DNA of 64,000 bases from Pseudomonadota bacterium. Its GTDB lineage: Bacteria; Pseudomonadota; Alphaproteobacteria; Sphingomonadales; Sphingomonadaceae. The notes under the pieces were generated by a model. That model was not told where the DNA came from. It saw only the letters and a program-made list of their open reading frames with translations, and made no database searches. Below, piece after piece: positions 1 through 7,687 of the stretch (position 1 is its first letter; the number at the start of each line of letters is the position of its first letter). The stretch lies in the NCBI GenBank assembly GCA_963205175.1, contig CAUJIW010000178.1, forward strand, positions 16,926 to 80,925, read 5' to 3'. The translations under genes were made by a program, and so were the position numbers.

Positions 1-30
1 GCCAGCGGAGTTTCGTCCGCTGGCGGTTTT
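1..30 (+). terminator. Rho-independent terminator of an upstream plus-strand gene
   Basis: A perfect 9-bp stem (GCCAGCGGA / TCCGCTGGC) with a 6-base loop is followed on the plus strand by GGTTTTC. It would end a plus-strand transcript that lies outside the window, and it also sits just beyond the 3' end of the minus-strand gene at 47-235. Confidence 0.6.
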
Positions 31-46
31 CTGTTGCGGGCGGGGC

Positions 47-235
47 TTAGAACCCCGGCCCCTTGATGCGACGGGTGATAATCGCGCGGTTGATGTTTTC
101 GAGGGACGCCAGCGCATTTGCACGCTCGGTGGTGGCGGGCTCGGTGAAGGCCAATTCCTGCTGCACGCGGTAAAATTTGGAGTGCAGAGCGGTTTCCGGC
201 AGGTTGTCGAGTTCGGAAGCGACGATGAGGCGCAT
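47..235 (-). CDS. Small conserved-looking protein of unknown function
   Basis: A 62-residue protein starting MRLIVASELDNLPE. The start at 235 is chosen over an upstream in-frame ATG at 265 because a GGGAG Shine-Dalgarno sequence precedes it by a suitable distance. It is mostly helical in appearance, with no signal peptide and no membrane segment, and ends in a basic tail (TRRIKGPGF). Proteins of this look are frequent in alphaproteobacterial integrative elements, but I do not recognise a function. It is followed immediately by a strong hairpin at the window edge. Confidence 0.6.
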   Translation of the reverse strand: MRLIVASELDNLPETALHSKFYRVQQELAFTEPATTERANALASLENINRAIITRRIKGPGF

Positions 236-514
236 GGGCTGTCTCCCTTTTGCTTGAGGCCGCAACCACTACGGCCTTTCATGCCCCGATGACGCCAGCG
301 GCATTGCCGGGCGCATCCGTAGGACCGCAACGGAGAGAAGGAGCCTTGAGCGCTTGCGCCAGCAGGCAAAGCCGCTGGAAGGGTGCATGATGCAAAGGAC
401 GTATGGGGGCGGACACGCAGGGAGATTGCCCCCTGCCAGTTTTTGACTTGCTCCGAACCTCGATCCCGCCGGAGCAAAACCACGTGCATTCTATCGGCGC
501 GCGGCTGGAAACAC

Positions 515-934
515 TCAAGCCCTGAGCATGTTCGCCGCCCGCGTGTAGTTGTACGCCTCGTAGAGCGTCCACAAACCGCCTGCGATAAACACGACGCCGA
601 TCAGGAAAATGAGCGTCATCACGCCGAGCGCGATGAGCGTCGCGCCCATCAGGTAGCCGACCGTCGTCGGGATGCTATAGACGGCGCGCGTCTTGTCGTT
701 GCGCAGCGCCAGCGCCTTGAACACGCCGTTCTTCTCGCGTCCGGCCAGCGTCACCTCGTCCCCGTCACGGATATCCGGCACATCGGCCAGCTTGATTTGT
801 GCGGAGCGCTCGCCCACCCGAAACGCGATGACCTGCCCGGTTTTCACGGAGCCGCCGTTGCGGCCTACCGTACCGCGCGTTTCAGTCGAATGGCGAATGC
901 CGCTGACGGCTCCGCTCAGTGTGGTCAGTCCCAT
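515..934 (-). CDS. Small membrane protein, third gene of an envelope operon
   Basis: A 139-residue protein. The first 80 or so residues look like a small beta-rich, OB-like domain (VKTGQVIAFRVGERSAQIKLADV...GDEVTLAG). Two hydrophobic segments follow at about residues 93-125 (VGYLMGATLIALGVMTLIF and FLIGVVFIAGGLWTLY), with a short tail. It lies 27 nt downstream of the secreted protein gene at 962-1762 and is probably co-transcribed with it and the lipoprotein at 1802-2389. No catalytic motif is visible and the function is unknown. The arrangement resembles NfeD-like soluble-plus-membrane architectures, but I cannot claim homology. Confidence 0.65.
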   Translation of the reverse strand: MGLTTLSGAVSGIRHSTETRGTVGRNGGSVKTGQVIAFRVGERSAQIKLADVPDIRDGDEVTLAGREKNGVFKALALRNDKTRAVYSIPTTVGYLMGATLIALGVMTLIFLIGVVFIAGGLWTLYEAYNYTRAANMLRA

Positions 935-961
935 ATCATCCCCTTACGGTTTTCATTCCAG

Positions 962-1762
962 CTACAGCTTCGGCGCTTGCGCCTGCGCATCCGCCTTGCG
1001 CTTGGCCTCGGCCTTGAGGCTGTTCACCCATTGGCTACTGCGTATCTCCGCCGACCAGACCGCCCCGAGGTCGATGAGGGAGGCTTTGGCCGCGCGCACC
1101 GGCCCGCTCCAAATGTCGTAGCTATAGGTGAGCACCTGCCCGCAGGCGGCAGGATCGCTGGCCAGCGTCAGGCCGAGTGATTGATGCCGCCGTTCATTCT
1201 GGAACGTCGGGACAATCCGGTTGCGGGAGAGTTCGTGCCCGACATAGGGGCGATTGCCCCGGCGGGTGTAAGCACAGCGCGGTTTGCCTGCTTCTTCCCA
1301 AACAATCTGGTGCGGCTCGGCAAAGGACGGCTGGCCGTATTTGGCGAGAAGGCTTGCGCGGAATTGCTGCTGCGTCGGCGGGTTTTGCGTGTGCGCGAGA
1401 GCGGGACGCTCAATGGCGATGACGCGCGGCTCTGACGGCGGCGTCGCGAAATACACGATGAACAGTTCAAACCCGCCTCCCGCAGGCTGAACTTCCAGCC
1501 TGTCGAGAAATTCTGGCGTGGAGAGGTTCTCCGGCCTGCCTTCTCCGGCAGCGTAATTATAGCGCGAGGTCGTACGGATGATCCGCATACTCGGGTCGAA
1601 GGCCGTCAGCGCCGCGCGGGCTTCCGCTTCCGTCATGCCGATGCGCACCCCCGCCATGTCCATCTTGGCCGCAGGTGTGGACGCGGTTTGTGCAAAGGCG
1701 GGCGTGAGCGTGGTCAAAGCCGCGCCGATAAAAGCAGAACAAAGCGCAGCCCTTCGCTGCAT
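962..1762 (-). CDS. Secreted protein of unknown function
   Basis: A 266-residue protein with a clear Sec signal peptide (about residues 1-24, ending TPAFA-QTA). The mature part contains an early segment, GVRIGMTEAEARAALTAFDP, typical of small periplasmic proteins that start with a Gly-Met-(S/T)-x-x-E-A helix. There is a Cys in PRCAYTRRG and another in DPAACGQVL, which could form a disulfide. It is the middle gene of a three-gene minus-strand operon, 39 nt after the lipoprotein gene and 27 nt before the membrane protein gene. No enzyme motif is recognised. Confidence 0.65.
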   Translation of the reverse strand: MQRRAALCSAFIGAALTTLTPAFAQTASTPAAKMDMAGVRIGMTEAEARAALTAFDPSMRIIRTTSRYNYAAGEGRPENLSTPEFLDRLEVQPAGGGFELFIVYFATPPSEPRVIAIERPALAHTQNPPTQQQFRASLLAKYGQPSFAEPHQIVWEEAGKPRCAYTRRGNRPYVGHELSRNRIVPTFQNERRHQSLGLTLASDPAACGQVLTYSYDIWSGPVRAAKASLIDLGAVWSAEIRSSQWVNSLKAEAKRKADAQAQAPKL

Positions 1763-1801
1763 CGGGAATCTCCTTACAGGGTATGGATGGAGACGGCAGG
1801 C

Positions 1802-2389
1802 TCAGCCCGTCACGTCGCTGATATCGTTGGCGCGCCAGTCGGGCGGCATGGTCGATTGCGCGCAATAGCGGGCGCTGCGCTCCCAGCCGTGCTCGCTCTT
1901 GGCGGTGAAGGCCGTATCCCCCGTGACGGTGTAGATGGAGGTGCTGGTTTCCGGCGGGGCGCTGTCCTGCAAGTCCCCGCAGGCTTCCGTCACGCGGTAG
2001 GTGTTCGGCCCTGTTTGCTCGATTTTCTTGAACTCGCAGAAGTCCCGCGCGCCGCCGATGCCCTCACGGCGCAGCAGCGTTGTGGTGGCGTTGGAGGCTT
2101 GGCCGCACGGCGTATCGCTCTCGACGTAATAACCGCGCTTGAGCGGCAAGGCCGCGATAGTGGCCGCTTGCGCCTTGGCCGGAACGGCTTCGGGCGCAGC
2201 GGGTGCGGCAGCTTGGTTTGCCGAGGCGGTACTGGCTTCGGCGGCAGTCACGTCCGCCGTGTTGCCGGATGCCGCTTCCGCTGCCCCCTCTGTGGCGGCG
2301 GTATTCTCTGCCGTCGCGGCGTTCTGGCCGCAGGCGGCAAGCCCCGCCGCGAGCAGCAACGGCACAACAAGGGAACGGGTTTGGCTCAT
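1802..2389 (-). CDS. Lipoprotein of unknown function, first gene of envelope operon
   Basis: A 195-residue protein starting MSQTRSLVVPLLLAAGLAACGQ. The lipobox LAAC marks Cys-20 as the lipidation site. A low-complexity Ala/Thr/Glu-rich linker (about residues 22-70) follows, then a globular part with four Cys (PCGQA, FCEFK, ACGDL, YCAQS) that could pair in the periplasm. The ATG at 2389 is preferred to a farther upstream start because of the lipobox and a GGAG site nine bases upstream. It is first in the operon 2389-515 and lies opposite the LuxR-type regulator gene across about 190 bp. Confidence 0.65.
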   Translation of the reverse strand: MSQTRSLVVPLLLAAGLAACGQNAATAENTAATEGAAEAASGNTADVTAAEASTASANQAAAPAAPEAVPAKAQAATIAALPLKRGYYVESDTPCGQASNATTTLLRREGIGGARDFCEFKKIEQTGPNTYRVTEACGDLQDSAPPETSTSIYTVTGDTAFTAKSEHGWERSARYCAQSTMPPDWRANDISDVTG

Positions 2390-2583
2390 GACATCTCCGC
2401 GCGTGAAAATCCTTCCCGCTATGGTTAAGGTGGCGCGGAGGCCCGTTCGTCCCCTAAACAAGGGAGAAATCAGGCACGGCAGGACGGCAGAGCGCCATCC
2501 CGCCGTATTGTTCATGCGAGGTTGTTGGTGCGGCGATAAAGTTAATCCGCACTGTCAGATGAATGAGGGGGCGTTACACGGCC

Positions 2584-3729
2584 ATGCCGTCGCAAGAACT
2601 CTATGAATCGTCCCGCGTTTCGGGATTGATTGCGCATCTTTACGATGCAGCGGTGGACGATAGCCTTTGGGCGGGAACAGCTACGCGCATTGCGGAAACT
2701 CTCGGCTCGACTAGCACTGTTCTTAAATTGCACGGCGACAATGCTCGCGTGAACCTTCTCGAATGCACGGACAACCTCATGGTGGCCGAACGCGAGCAGG
2801 CTTGGGCGGATGACTGGCACCGCAAGGATTTATGGGTGGAGCGCAGCGTGGCCTACGGCATGTCGCGTATCATCACCGACGAGGACTTGGTGACGCGCGA
2901 GGAACAGGCGCGCAGCGGCTTTTATCAGGAATGGCTCCGGCATCTGGATATTCATCACATGCTCGGGGCGGTGTTCCCCGCAGCGGACGGGGCGATTGGC
3001 GTTCTCGGCATACACAGGCCGCAGGGTGCCGGAGCTTATACAGGCCATGAGCGGCGGCAGGCCGCGCTTGTGCTGCCGCACTTGCAGCGGGCGCTGCGCC
3101 TTGGGCAGCGGTTTGCGGCGGTATCTCAATCCCATGCCGCCGCCTTAGAGGCGCTCGACCGTCTAGATACGGGTGTCCTGATGGTGGACGGCGCAGCCCG
3201 CATCATCCACGCAAGCGACATGGCGGAGCGGCTGCTGCGCGAGAATACGGAGATTTCGGTTATTCGCGGGCGGCTGTCGCTGCGCCCGTCAGCCCTGCAC
3301 GACAAGCTGCTGGCGCTGGTGCGCGGGGCGATGGACACGGCGCGGGGCAAGATTGCCAAACCCGACGCAGCACTTTCCATTCCACGTCCGCGCTGTATGC
3401 CGCTGGCGCTTGAGGTTGCGCCCTTGCGCCCCTCGGCTTCCGCCTTTGGCGAGCAGCGGCCTTGCGTGCTGGTATTCATCCGCGACCCCGGAGCACAGAT
3501 TGCCGCCGCGCGTCTGCGCGAGCTATTCGGCCTGACCCGCACCGAAGCGGCGGTTGCCGCTGCGCTCGGGCGCGGAGCCTCACTTGAGGACATAGCCGGA
3601 AACATGAGCATCGGCCTCGCGACCGTGCGCAGCCATCTCAAGCGTATTTTGGCTAAGACGGGCACGCATCGGCAAGCGGAAGCGGCAGCATTGCTAGCGC
3701 GCAGCGTTTCGACGGTTTCCAATCACTGA
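2584..3729 (+). CDS. LuxR-family transcriptional regulator
   Basis: A regulator of 381 residues (388 if it begins at the in-frame ATG at 2563; neither start has an ideal Shine-Dalgarno, though GAGGGGG lies upstream of 2584). The N-terminal two thirds look like a sensor region, with a PAS-like centre (LDTGVLMVDGAARIIHASDMAERLL). The last about 65 residues form a LuxR-type helix-turn-helix: FGLTRTEAAVAAALGRG, then LEDIAGNMSIGLATVRSHLKR and ILAKTGTHRQAE. It is divergent from the envelope operon and may control it; the ligand is unknown. Confidence 0.85.
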   Translation: MPSQELYESSRVSGLIAHLYDAAVDDSLWAGTATRIAETLGSTSTVLKLHGDNARVNLLECTDNLMVAEREQAWADDWHRKDLWVERSVAYGMSRIITDEDLVTREEQARSGFYQEWLRHLDIHHMLGAVFPAADGAIGVLGIHRPQGAGAYTGHERRQAALVLPHLQRALRLGQRFAAVSQSHAAALEALDRLDTGVLMVDGAARIIHASDMAERLLRENTEISVIRGRLSLRPSALHDKLLALVRGAMDTARGKIAKPDAALSIPRPRCMPLALEVAPLRPSASAFGEQRPCVLVFIRDPGAQIAAARLRELFGLTRTEAAVAAALGRGASLEDIAGNMSIGLATVRSHLKRILAKTGTHRQAEAAALLARSVSTVSNH

Positions 3730-3735
3730 CAATAT

Positions 3736-3830
3736 GGGCGCGTCCGGCATAGCCGGATTGATCTTTATGCCTTGCGGCACCGAGCCGCCGCGACGCCGCG
3801 TCCCGGCCATCCGGTAACAATCCCGCGCGC
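3736..3830. repeat. 95-bp non-coding repeat, copy A
   Basis: This copy starts six bases after the LuxR-type gene's stop and ends about 143 bp before the nuclease gene. It matches 6334-6428 over 95 bp with 8 mismatches and no gaps. Its first hairpin (TCCGGC / GCCGGA, three-base loop) keeps its stem in both copies while two loop bases differ. A second stem (GCGGC / GCCGC) is identical in both copies. Confidence 0.85.
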
Positions 3831-3973
3831 AGACATACCGTTGTCCGGAAGGTCTCCACATACCTCTACATCGAAAGAAAATTACCCTTTGATTGTGGCA
3901 TCATGTTGCGAATTAAACTGAAACCGCCCTCGATTGCCGCTAAGTTGGATAGGGGCAGGTATGAGGGGGTGTC

Positions 3974-6271
3974 ATGACGGTTGAGCGTTTCCAGTTGCTA
4001 CGCAATGTTGGCCAGTTTGACTCGGTCATTGCTGGAGCGCAGCTTGCGCTGACGCCGCTGACTTTGATCTATGCTGAAAACGGACGCGGCAAAACCACGT
4101 TGGCCACGATCTTTCGCTCGCTCAGCACGGGCGACGCCACCCTTATTCAGGATCGGCATCGTCTCGGCGCAGATCATCCGCCTCATGTCGTTCTTTCCGT
4201 AGGCGGCGGACAAGCCGTTTACCAAAATGGCGGCTGGCAGCAGCCCCTCCCGCGCATCGCGGTATTTGACGATGCCTTTGTCGCAGAAAACATCTGCTCG
4301 GGCATCGAGATCGACACCAGCCACCGCCAGAATCTTCACGAACTGATTCTCGGCGCGCAGGGCGTCGCGCTCAACGCGACCCTGCAACAGCACATTGTTT
4401 CTATCGAGCAGCATAATCGCGAGCTACGGCAGAAGGAGGCCGCTATCCCCGCCGCCCAACGGGCGGGCCTAACCGTGGACGCCTTCTGTGCCTTGCCCGC
4501 CGACGCCACTATTGACGCGCGAATTCAGGAAGCCGAACGCAATCTGGCCGCCGCGCAGGCCGCTGATGCCATCCGGCAACGTGAAGTGTTCTTGCCGCTT
4601 TCGCTGCCCAGTTTTGATATCGCCGCCGTTCGCGAATTGCTGGCGCGGACGCTACCCGCCTTGCAGGCTGAAGCCGCCGCGCAGGTGCGCGACCATTTGC
4701 GGCGGCTCGGGCGCGGCGGTGAAACTTGGGTGGGCGAAGGAATGACGCGCGTCGCAGGCGCGAGCGGAGATCACGACGGTGATACCTGCCCATTCTGTGC
4801 CCAAGAACTTGAGAACTCTCCGCTCATTCGCCATTACGAGGCGTATTTCAGCGAAGCCTACAATGGCCTCAAATCCGCGATTGTCGAAACCGGTAAGGCC
4901 ACCGCCGCCATGCACGACGGCGAGATTCAGGCAGCCTTCGAGCGAGCCGTGCGCATCGCCGTCCAGAACGGAACGTTCTGGCGCGGTTTCATGGAAGTGC
5001 CCGAAATCGATGTTGATACCGCCGCAATCCTGCGGAACTGGACGGCGGCGCGCGATGCGGTTCTGACCGTCCTGCGCGCGAAAGCGGCTGCCCCGCTGGA
5101 AGCGATGACCTTGCCCCCCGAGGCGATTGCCGCAGTAGAGGCTTACGAGCGCGACGCGCGGGCGGTTATGGCAGTGTCGGCGACACTTACCACCTGCAAT
5201 GATCGAATTGCCTTGGTTAAAGAGCAGGCGGCTGCCGCGAATGTCGCCGCGCTGACCGCTGATCTCGCGCGGGTGCAGGCTGTCAAGGCGCGCCATACGG
5301 CTCCGCTCAACGTGGCCTGCGACGCCTATGTGGCGGAGAAAGAGGCGAAGACCCGAACCGAAGGGCTGCGAGACACTGCGCGCGCCGCGCTTGACCAATA
5401 CCGCAATACGATCTTTCCGCTCTACGAGCAGTCGATCAACGATTACCTTGGCCGCTTCAATGCGGGCTTCCGGCTCGGAGCCGTCGGCTCGGTCAACACG
5501 CGTGCAGGCTCGTCTGCCAATTATAACGTCGTCATCAACAACGTCTCTGTCGGTCTGACCGCCGCCAACGGCGGGCCGTCGTTTCGCACAACCTTAAGCG
5601 CAGGCGACCGCAATACTCTGGCGCTCGCGTTCTTTTTTGCGTCGTTGGAACGGGAGGCCAATCTGGCCGACAAGATTGTCGTCATCGACGACCCGATGAC
5701 GAGTCTCGACGAACACCGTTCCCTGACAACGGTTCAAGAGGTGCGCGGACTGGTGGGCCGGGTCCGGCAGGTCATTGTCCTGTCGCATTCCAAGCCGTTC
5801 CTGTGCGCCATTTGGGAACAGGCGGACAGGCAGACGCGCTCTGCGCTCAGGATTGACCGCGATGGAACCGGCTCCACACTTGCCGCTTGGGACGTGCATC
5901 AGGATTGTATTACCGAGCACGACAGGCGGCATGCTCTCGTAAGCGGCCACATTCGTGCTGCCAATCCCGCGAATGAGCGCGCCGTTGCACAGGCGCTTCG
6001 TCCGATTCTCGAATCCTATTTGCGCGTTGCTTACCCGGCTGAGTTCCCTCCCGACGCTATGCTCGGCCGGTTCATCACCATCGCACGGCAGCGGGCCGGA
6101 CAGCCCAACCCGATCATGACTGTTGCTGACATTGATGAGCTTGATCGTCTTCGCGTCTACGCCAACCGCTTCCACCATGACAGCAATCCTGCCTGGCAGA
6201 CAGCCGCGATCAACGATCAGGAGTTGACCGGCTTCGCCGAGCGCACCCTTCGCTTCACGTCGCGGCGTTGA
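3974..6271 (+). CDS. RloC/PrrC-like ATPase with probable C-terminal anticodon nuclease domain
   Basis: A 765-residue ABC/SMC-type ATPase of the AAA_13 kind. Visible in order: Walker A AENGRGKTT (residues 34-42), a long coiled-coil-rich middle with a CPFC zinc-hook-like motif (about 272-275), ABC signature LSAGDRNTLAL, Walker B VVIDDPMTSLDE, and H-loop VIVLSHS. The C-terminal 100 residues carry R676-x3-E680 (RPILE) and later R727-x6-H734 (RVYANRFH). This matches the Arg-Glu-His triad of the HEPN-type tRNA anticodon nucleases PrrC and RloC. In those systems the ATPase senses DNA damage or phage attack and licenses cleavage of a tRNA anticodon loop. Nuclease activity is inferred. No type I restriction genes flank it. 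Confidence 0.75.
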   Translation: MTVERFQLLRNVGQFDSVIAGAQLALTPLTLIYAENGRGKTTLATIFRSLSTGDATLIQDRHRLGADHPPHVVLSVGGGQAVYQNGGWQQPLPRIAVFDDAFVAENICSGIEIDTSHRQNLHELILGAQGVALNATLQQHIVSIEQHNRELRQKEAAIPAAQRAGLTVDAFCALPADATIDARIQEAERNLAAAQAADAIRQREVFLPLSLPSFDIAAVRELLARTLPALQAEAAAQVRDHLRRLGRGGETWVGEGMTRVAGASGDHDGDTCPFCAQELENSPLIRHYEAYFSEAYNGLKSAIVETGKATAAMHDGEIQAAFERAVRIAVQNGTFWRGFMEVPEIDVDTAAILRNWTAARDAVLTVLRAKAAAPLEAMTLPPEAIAAVEAYERDARAVMAVSATLTTCNDRIALVKEQAAAANVAALTADLARVQAVKARHTAPLNVACDAYVAEKEAKTRTEGLRDTARAALDQYRNTIFPLYEQSINDYLGRFNAGFRLGAVGSVNTRAGSSANYNVVINNVSVGLTAANGGPSFRTTLSAGDRNTLALAFFFASLEREANLADKIVVIDDPMTSLDEHRSLTTVQEVRGLVGRVRQVIVLSHSKPFLCAIWEQADRQTRSALRIDRDGTGSTLAAWDVHQDCITEHDRRHALVSGHIRAANPANERAVAQALRPILESYLRVAYPAEFPPDAMLGRFITIARQRAGQPNPIMTVADIDELDRLRVYANRFHHDSNPAWQTAAINDQELTGFAERTLRFTSRR

Positions 6272-6333
6272 CGAATATCGGGCAAAGAACCTTGCCGCCA
6301 GCGATTCCAGCAAAGCTTTCTTGAAGTCCAAAC

Positions 6334-6428
6334 GGGCGCGTCCGGCGTGGCCGGATTGGGCTTTATGCCTTGCGGCACCGAGCCGCCGCGCAGCCGCGTC
6401 TCCGCCATCCGGTAACAATCCCGCGCGC
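6334..6428. repeat. 95-bp non-coding repeat, copy B
   Basis: Second copy of the element at 3736-3830, 8 mismatches in 95 bp, same orientation. It lies 62 bp after the nuclease stop codon and about 220 bp before the ardC start. The interval 6272-6651 (380 bp) otherwise holds only the inverted repeat at 6513-6570 and no convincing gene. Confidence 0.85.
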
Positions 6429-6512
6429 GGATAGAGCGCGGCCTTTGTCCGCATTCCTTCTTTCTTTGTGGGGGCGTGCCGCCCTTCACCGTCAAGACCA
6501 AGCCCTAAGGGG

Positions 6513-6570
6513 CGGAAAACGGGGGCCGTGTAGTCGCTGCGCTCCGGCCCGCACCATCCCCCGTTTTCCG
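6513..6570. repeat. 13-bp inverted repeat with 32-base loop upstream of ardC
   Basis: CGGAAAACGGGGG at 6513-6525 is the exact reverse complement of CCCCCGTTTTCCG at 6558-6570. The 32-base loop is GC-rich. The structure ends about 80 bp before the ardC start codon. It may be a 5' leader structure, a protein-binding site or part of a transfer origin. The sequence shows only the dyad. Confidence 0.7.
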
Positions 6571-6651
6571 GTCTGGACGGCTGAATCCCCGCTCATTGCC
6601 GCGTGGCTAGTCGGTTGCATGCGCAACCCATCAGCCAAGGAAGAAAAGGCA

Positions 6652-7551
6652 ATGAAGCAAGATGTTTATGAACGAGTAACCGCCCACATTGTGACCGCAT
6701 TGGAGAATGGCGTCCGCCCGTGGTTCCAGCCGTGGAACGCCGAACATGCCGCAGGACGTATTACCCGCCCGCTGCGCGCGAATGGTCAGCCCTACCGTGG
6801 AATCAACGTCCTGATGCTGTGGGGCGCAGCCTGCGAGCGTGGATATAACGCGCCTATCTGGATGACCTACAAGCAGGCGCAGGAGCTTGGCGGCAACGTT
6901 CGCAAGGGCGAGAAAGGCAATCTTGTCGTTTACGCCAACACCATCACCAAAACCGAAACCGACGAGAACGGGCAGGAATCCGAGCGCGATATTCCGTTCA
7001 TGAAGGGATACACCGTCTTTAACGTGGAGCAGGTGGAGGGATTGCCTGCGCATTTTTATGCGCTGGCAGAGCGTCCCGCCGATACCGTGCAGCGCATCGC
7101 GCATGCCGAGGCTTTCTTTGCCGCCACCCGCGCGGATATTCGCCACGGCGGCAGCCGCGCGTTTTTCAGCCCTGCACAGGACTTTGTACAAATGCCGCCC
7201 TTTGAAGCCTTCCGCGAGGCCGAAGCCTATTACGCCACCCTTGCCCATGAAATGACCCATTGGACGAAAGGCGCGAACCGCTTGGAGCGAGACTTTGGCC
7301 GCAAGCGCTGGGGCGATGAAGGCTACGCGATGGAGGAACTAGTCGCGGAGCTTGGCGCCGCGTTCCTTTGCGCCGACCTCAGTCTGTCGCCTGAACCCCG
7401 TGACGAGCATGCCGCCTATATTGGCAACTGGCTGAAGGTGCTGAAGGAAGACAAGCGCGCGATTTTCAACGCCGCCGCCCATGCGCAGCGCGCCGCCGAT
7501 TATCTCCACAGCTTGCAGCCGCAGCCCCACGAGGTGAAGGAAGCCGCCTGA
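6652..7551 (+). CDS. ardC: ArdC-type antirestriction protein with zincin metallopeptidase domain
   Basis: A 299-residue protein. The N-terminal domain (about residues 1-125, MKQDVYERVTAHIVTALENG... then RGINVLMLWGAA, KGEKGNLVVYA) is the ArdC N-terminal single-strand DNA-binding type (DUF1738). The C-terminal part has the zinc metallopeptidase signature HEMTH (199-203) with a downstream EELVAE that can supply the third zinc ligand. ArdC proteins ride on plasmids and integrative elements and protect incoming DNA from host restriction. The start at 6652 is preceded by AAGGAAG; the in-frame sequence further upstream is non-coding repeat. A strong hairpin follows the stop codon. Confidence 0.9.
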   Translation: MKQDVYERVTAHIVTALENGVRPWFQPWNAEHAAGRITRPLRANGQPYRGINVLMLWGAACERGYNAPIWMTYKQAQELGGNVRKGEKGNLVVYANTITKTETDENGQESERDIPFMKGYTVFNVEQVEGLPAHFYALAERPADTVQRIAHAEAFFAATRADIRHGGSRAFFSPAQDFVQMPPFEAFREAEAYYATLAHEMTHWTKGANRLERDFGRKRWGDEGYAMEELVAELGAAFLCADLSLSPEPRDEHAAYIGNWLKVLKEDKRAIFNAAAHAQRAADYLHSLQPQPHEVKEAA

Positions 7552-7560
7552 AATAAAAAC

Positions 7561-7582
7561 GCCGGAGGGACAACCCTCCGGC
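7561..7582 (+). terminator. Hairpin directly after ardC
   Basis: A perfect 9-bp stem (GCCGGAGGG / CCCTCCGGC) with an ACAA tetraloop begins ten bases after the ardC stop. It is followed by CATCTGG rather than a T-run, so it may be a 3' end-stabilising or weak terminator hairpin acting with the next one. Confidence 0.55.
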
Positions 7583-7592
7583 ATCTGGCGGA

Positions 7593-7622
7593 GCCGCCGT
7601 CATGGTGACGGCGGCTATTCTT
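7593..7622 (+). terminator. Second hairpin after ardC with T-rich tail
   Basis: A perfect 10-bp stem (GCCGCCGTCA / TGACGGCGGC) with a three-base loop, followed by TATTCTTTAT. This is the likelier ardC terminator. Confidence 0.6.
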
Positions 7623-7651
7623 TATCCCGCCCGACCCCCCCCTGAGCGGAC

Positions 7652-7674
7652 GGCGCGGCCTTTGGGGCCGCGCC
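7652..7674. repeat. GC-rich 9-bp dyad
   Basis: GGCGCGGCC and GGCCGCGCC flank a five-base loop. It is the third strong dyad in 115 bp downstream of ardC and lies just beyond the 3' end of the minus-strand gene at 7688-7876, so it may serve that gene. No T-run follows on either strand. Confidence 0.4.
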
Positions 7675-7687
7675 GGACAGAGGGCTT

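Noticed and set aside
417..444. Hairpin with T-run between the small protein gene and the envelope operon
   Set aside because: The 6-bp stem has a long loop and no plus-strand gene ends before it. It is on the wrong strand for the genes present.
6217..6501. Minus-strand open frames through the 95-bp repeats
   Set aside because: The two copies differ mostly by amino-acid-changing substitutions in both frames, there is no ribosome site, and the frame runs into the nuclease gene's 3' end.
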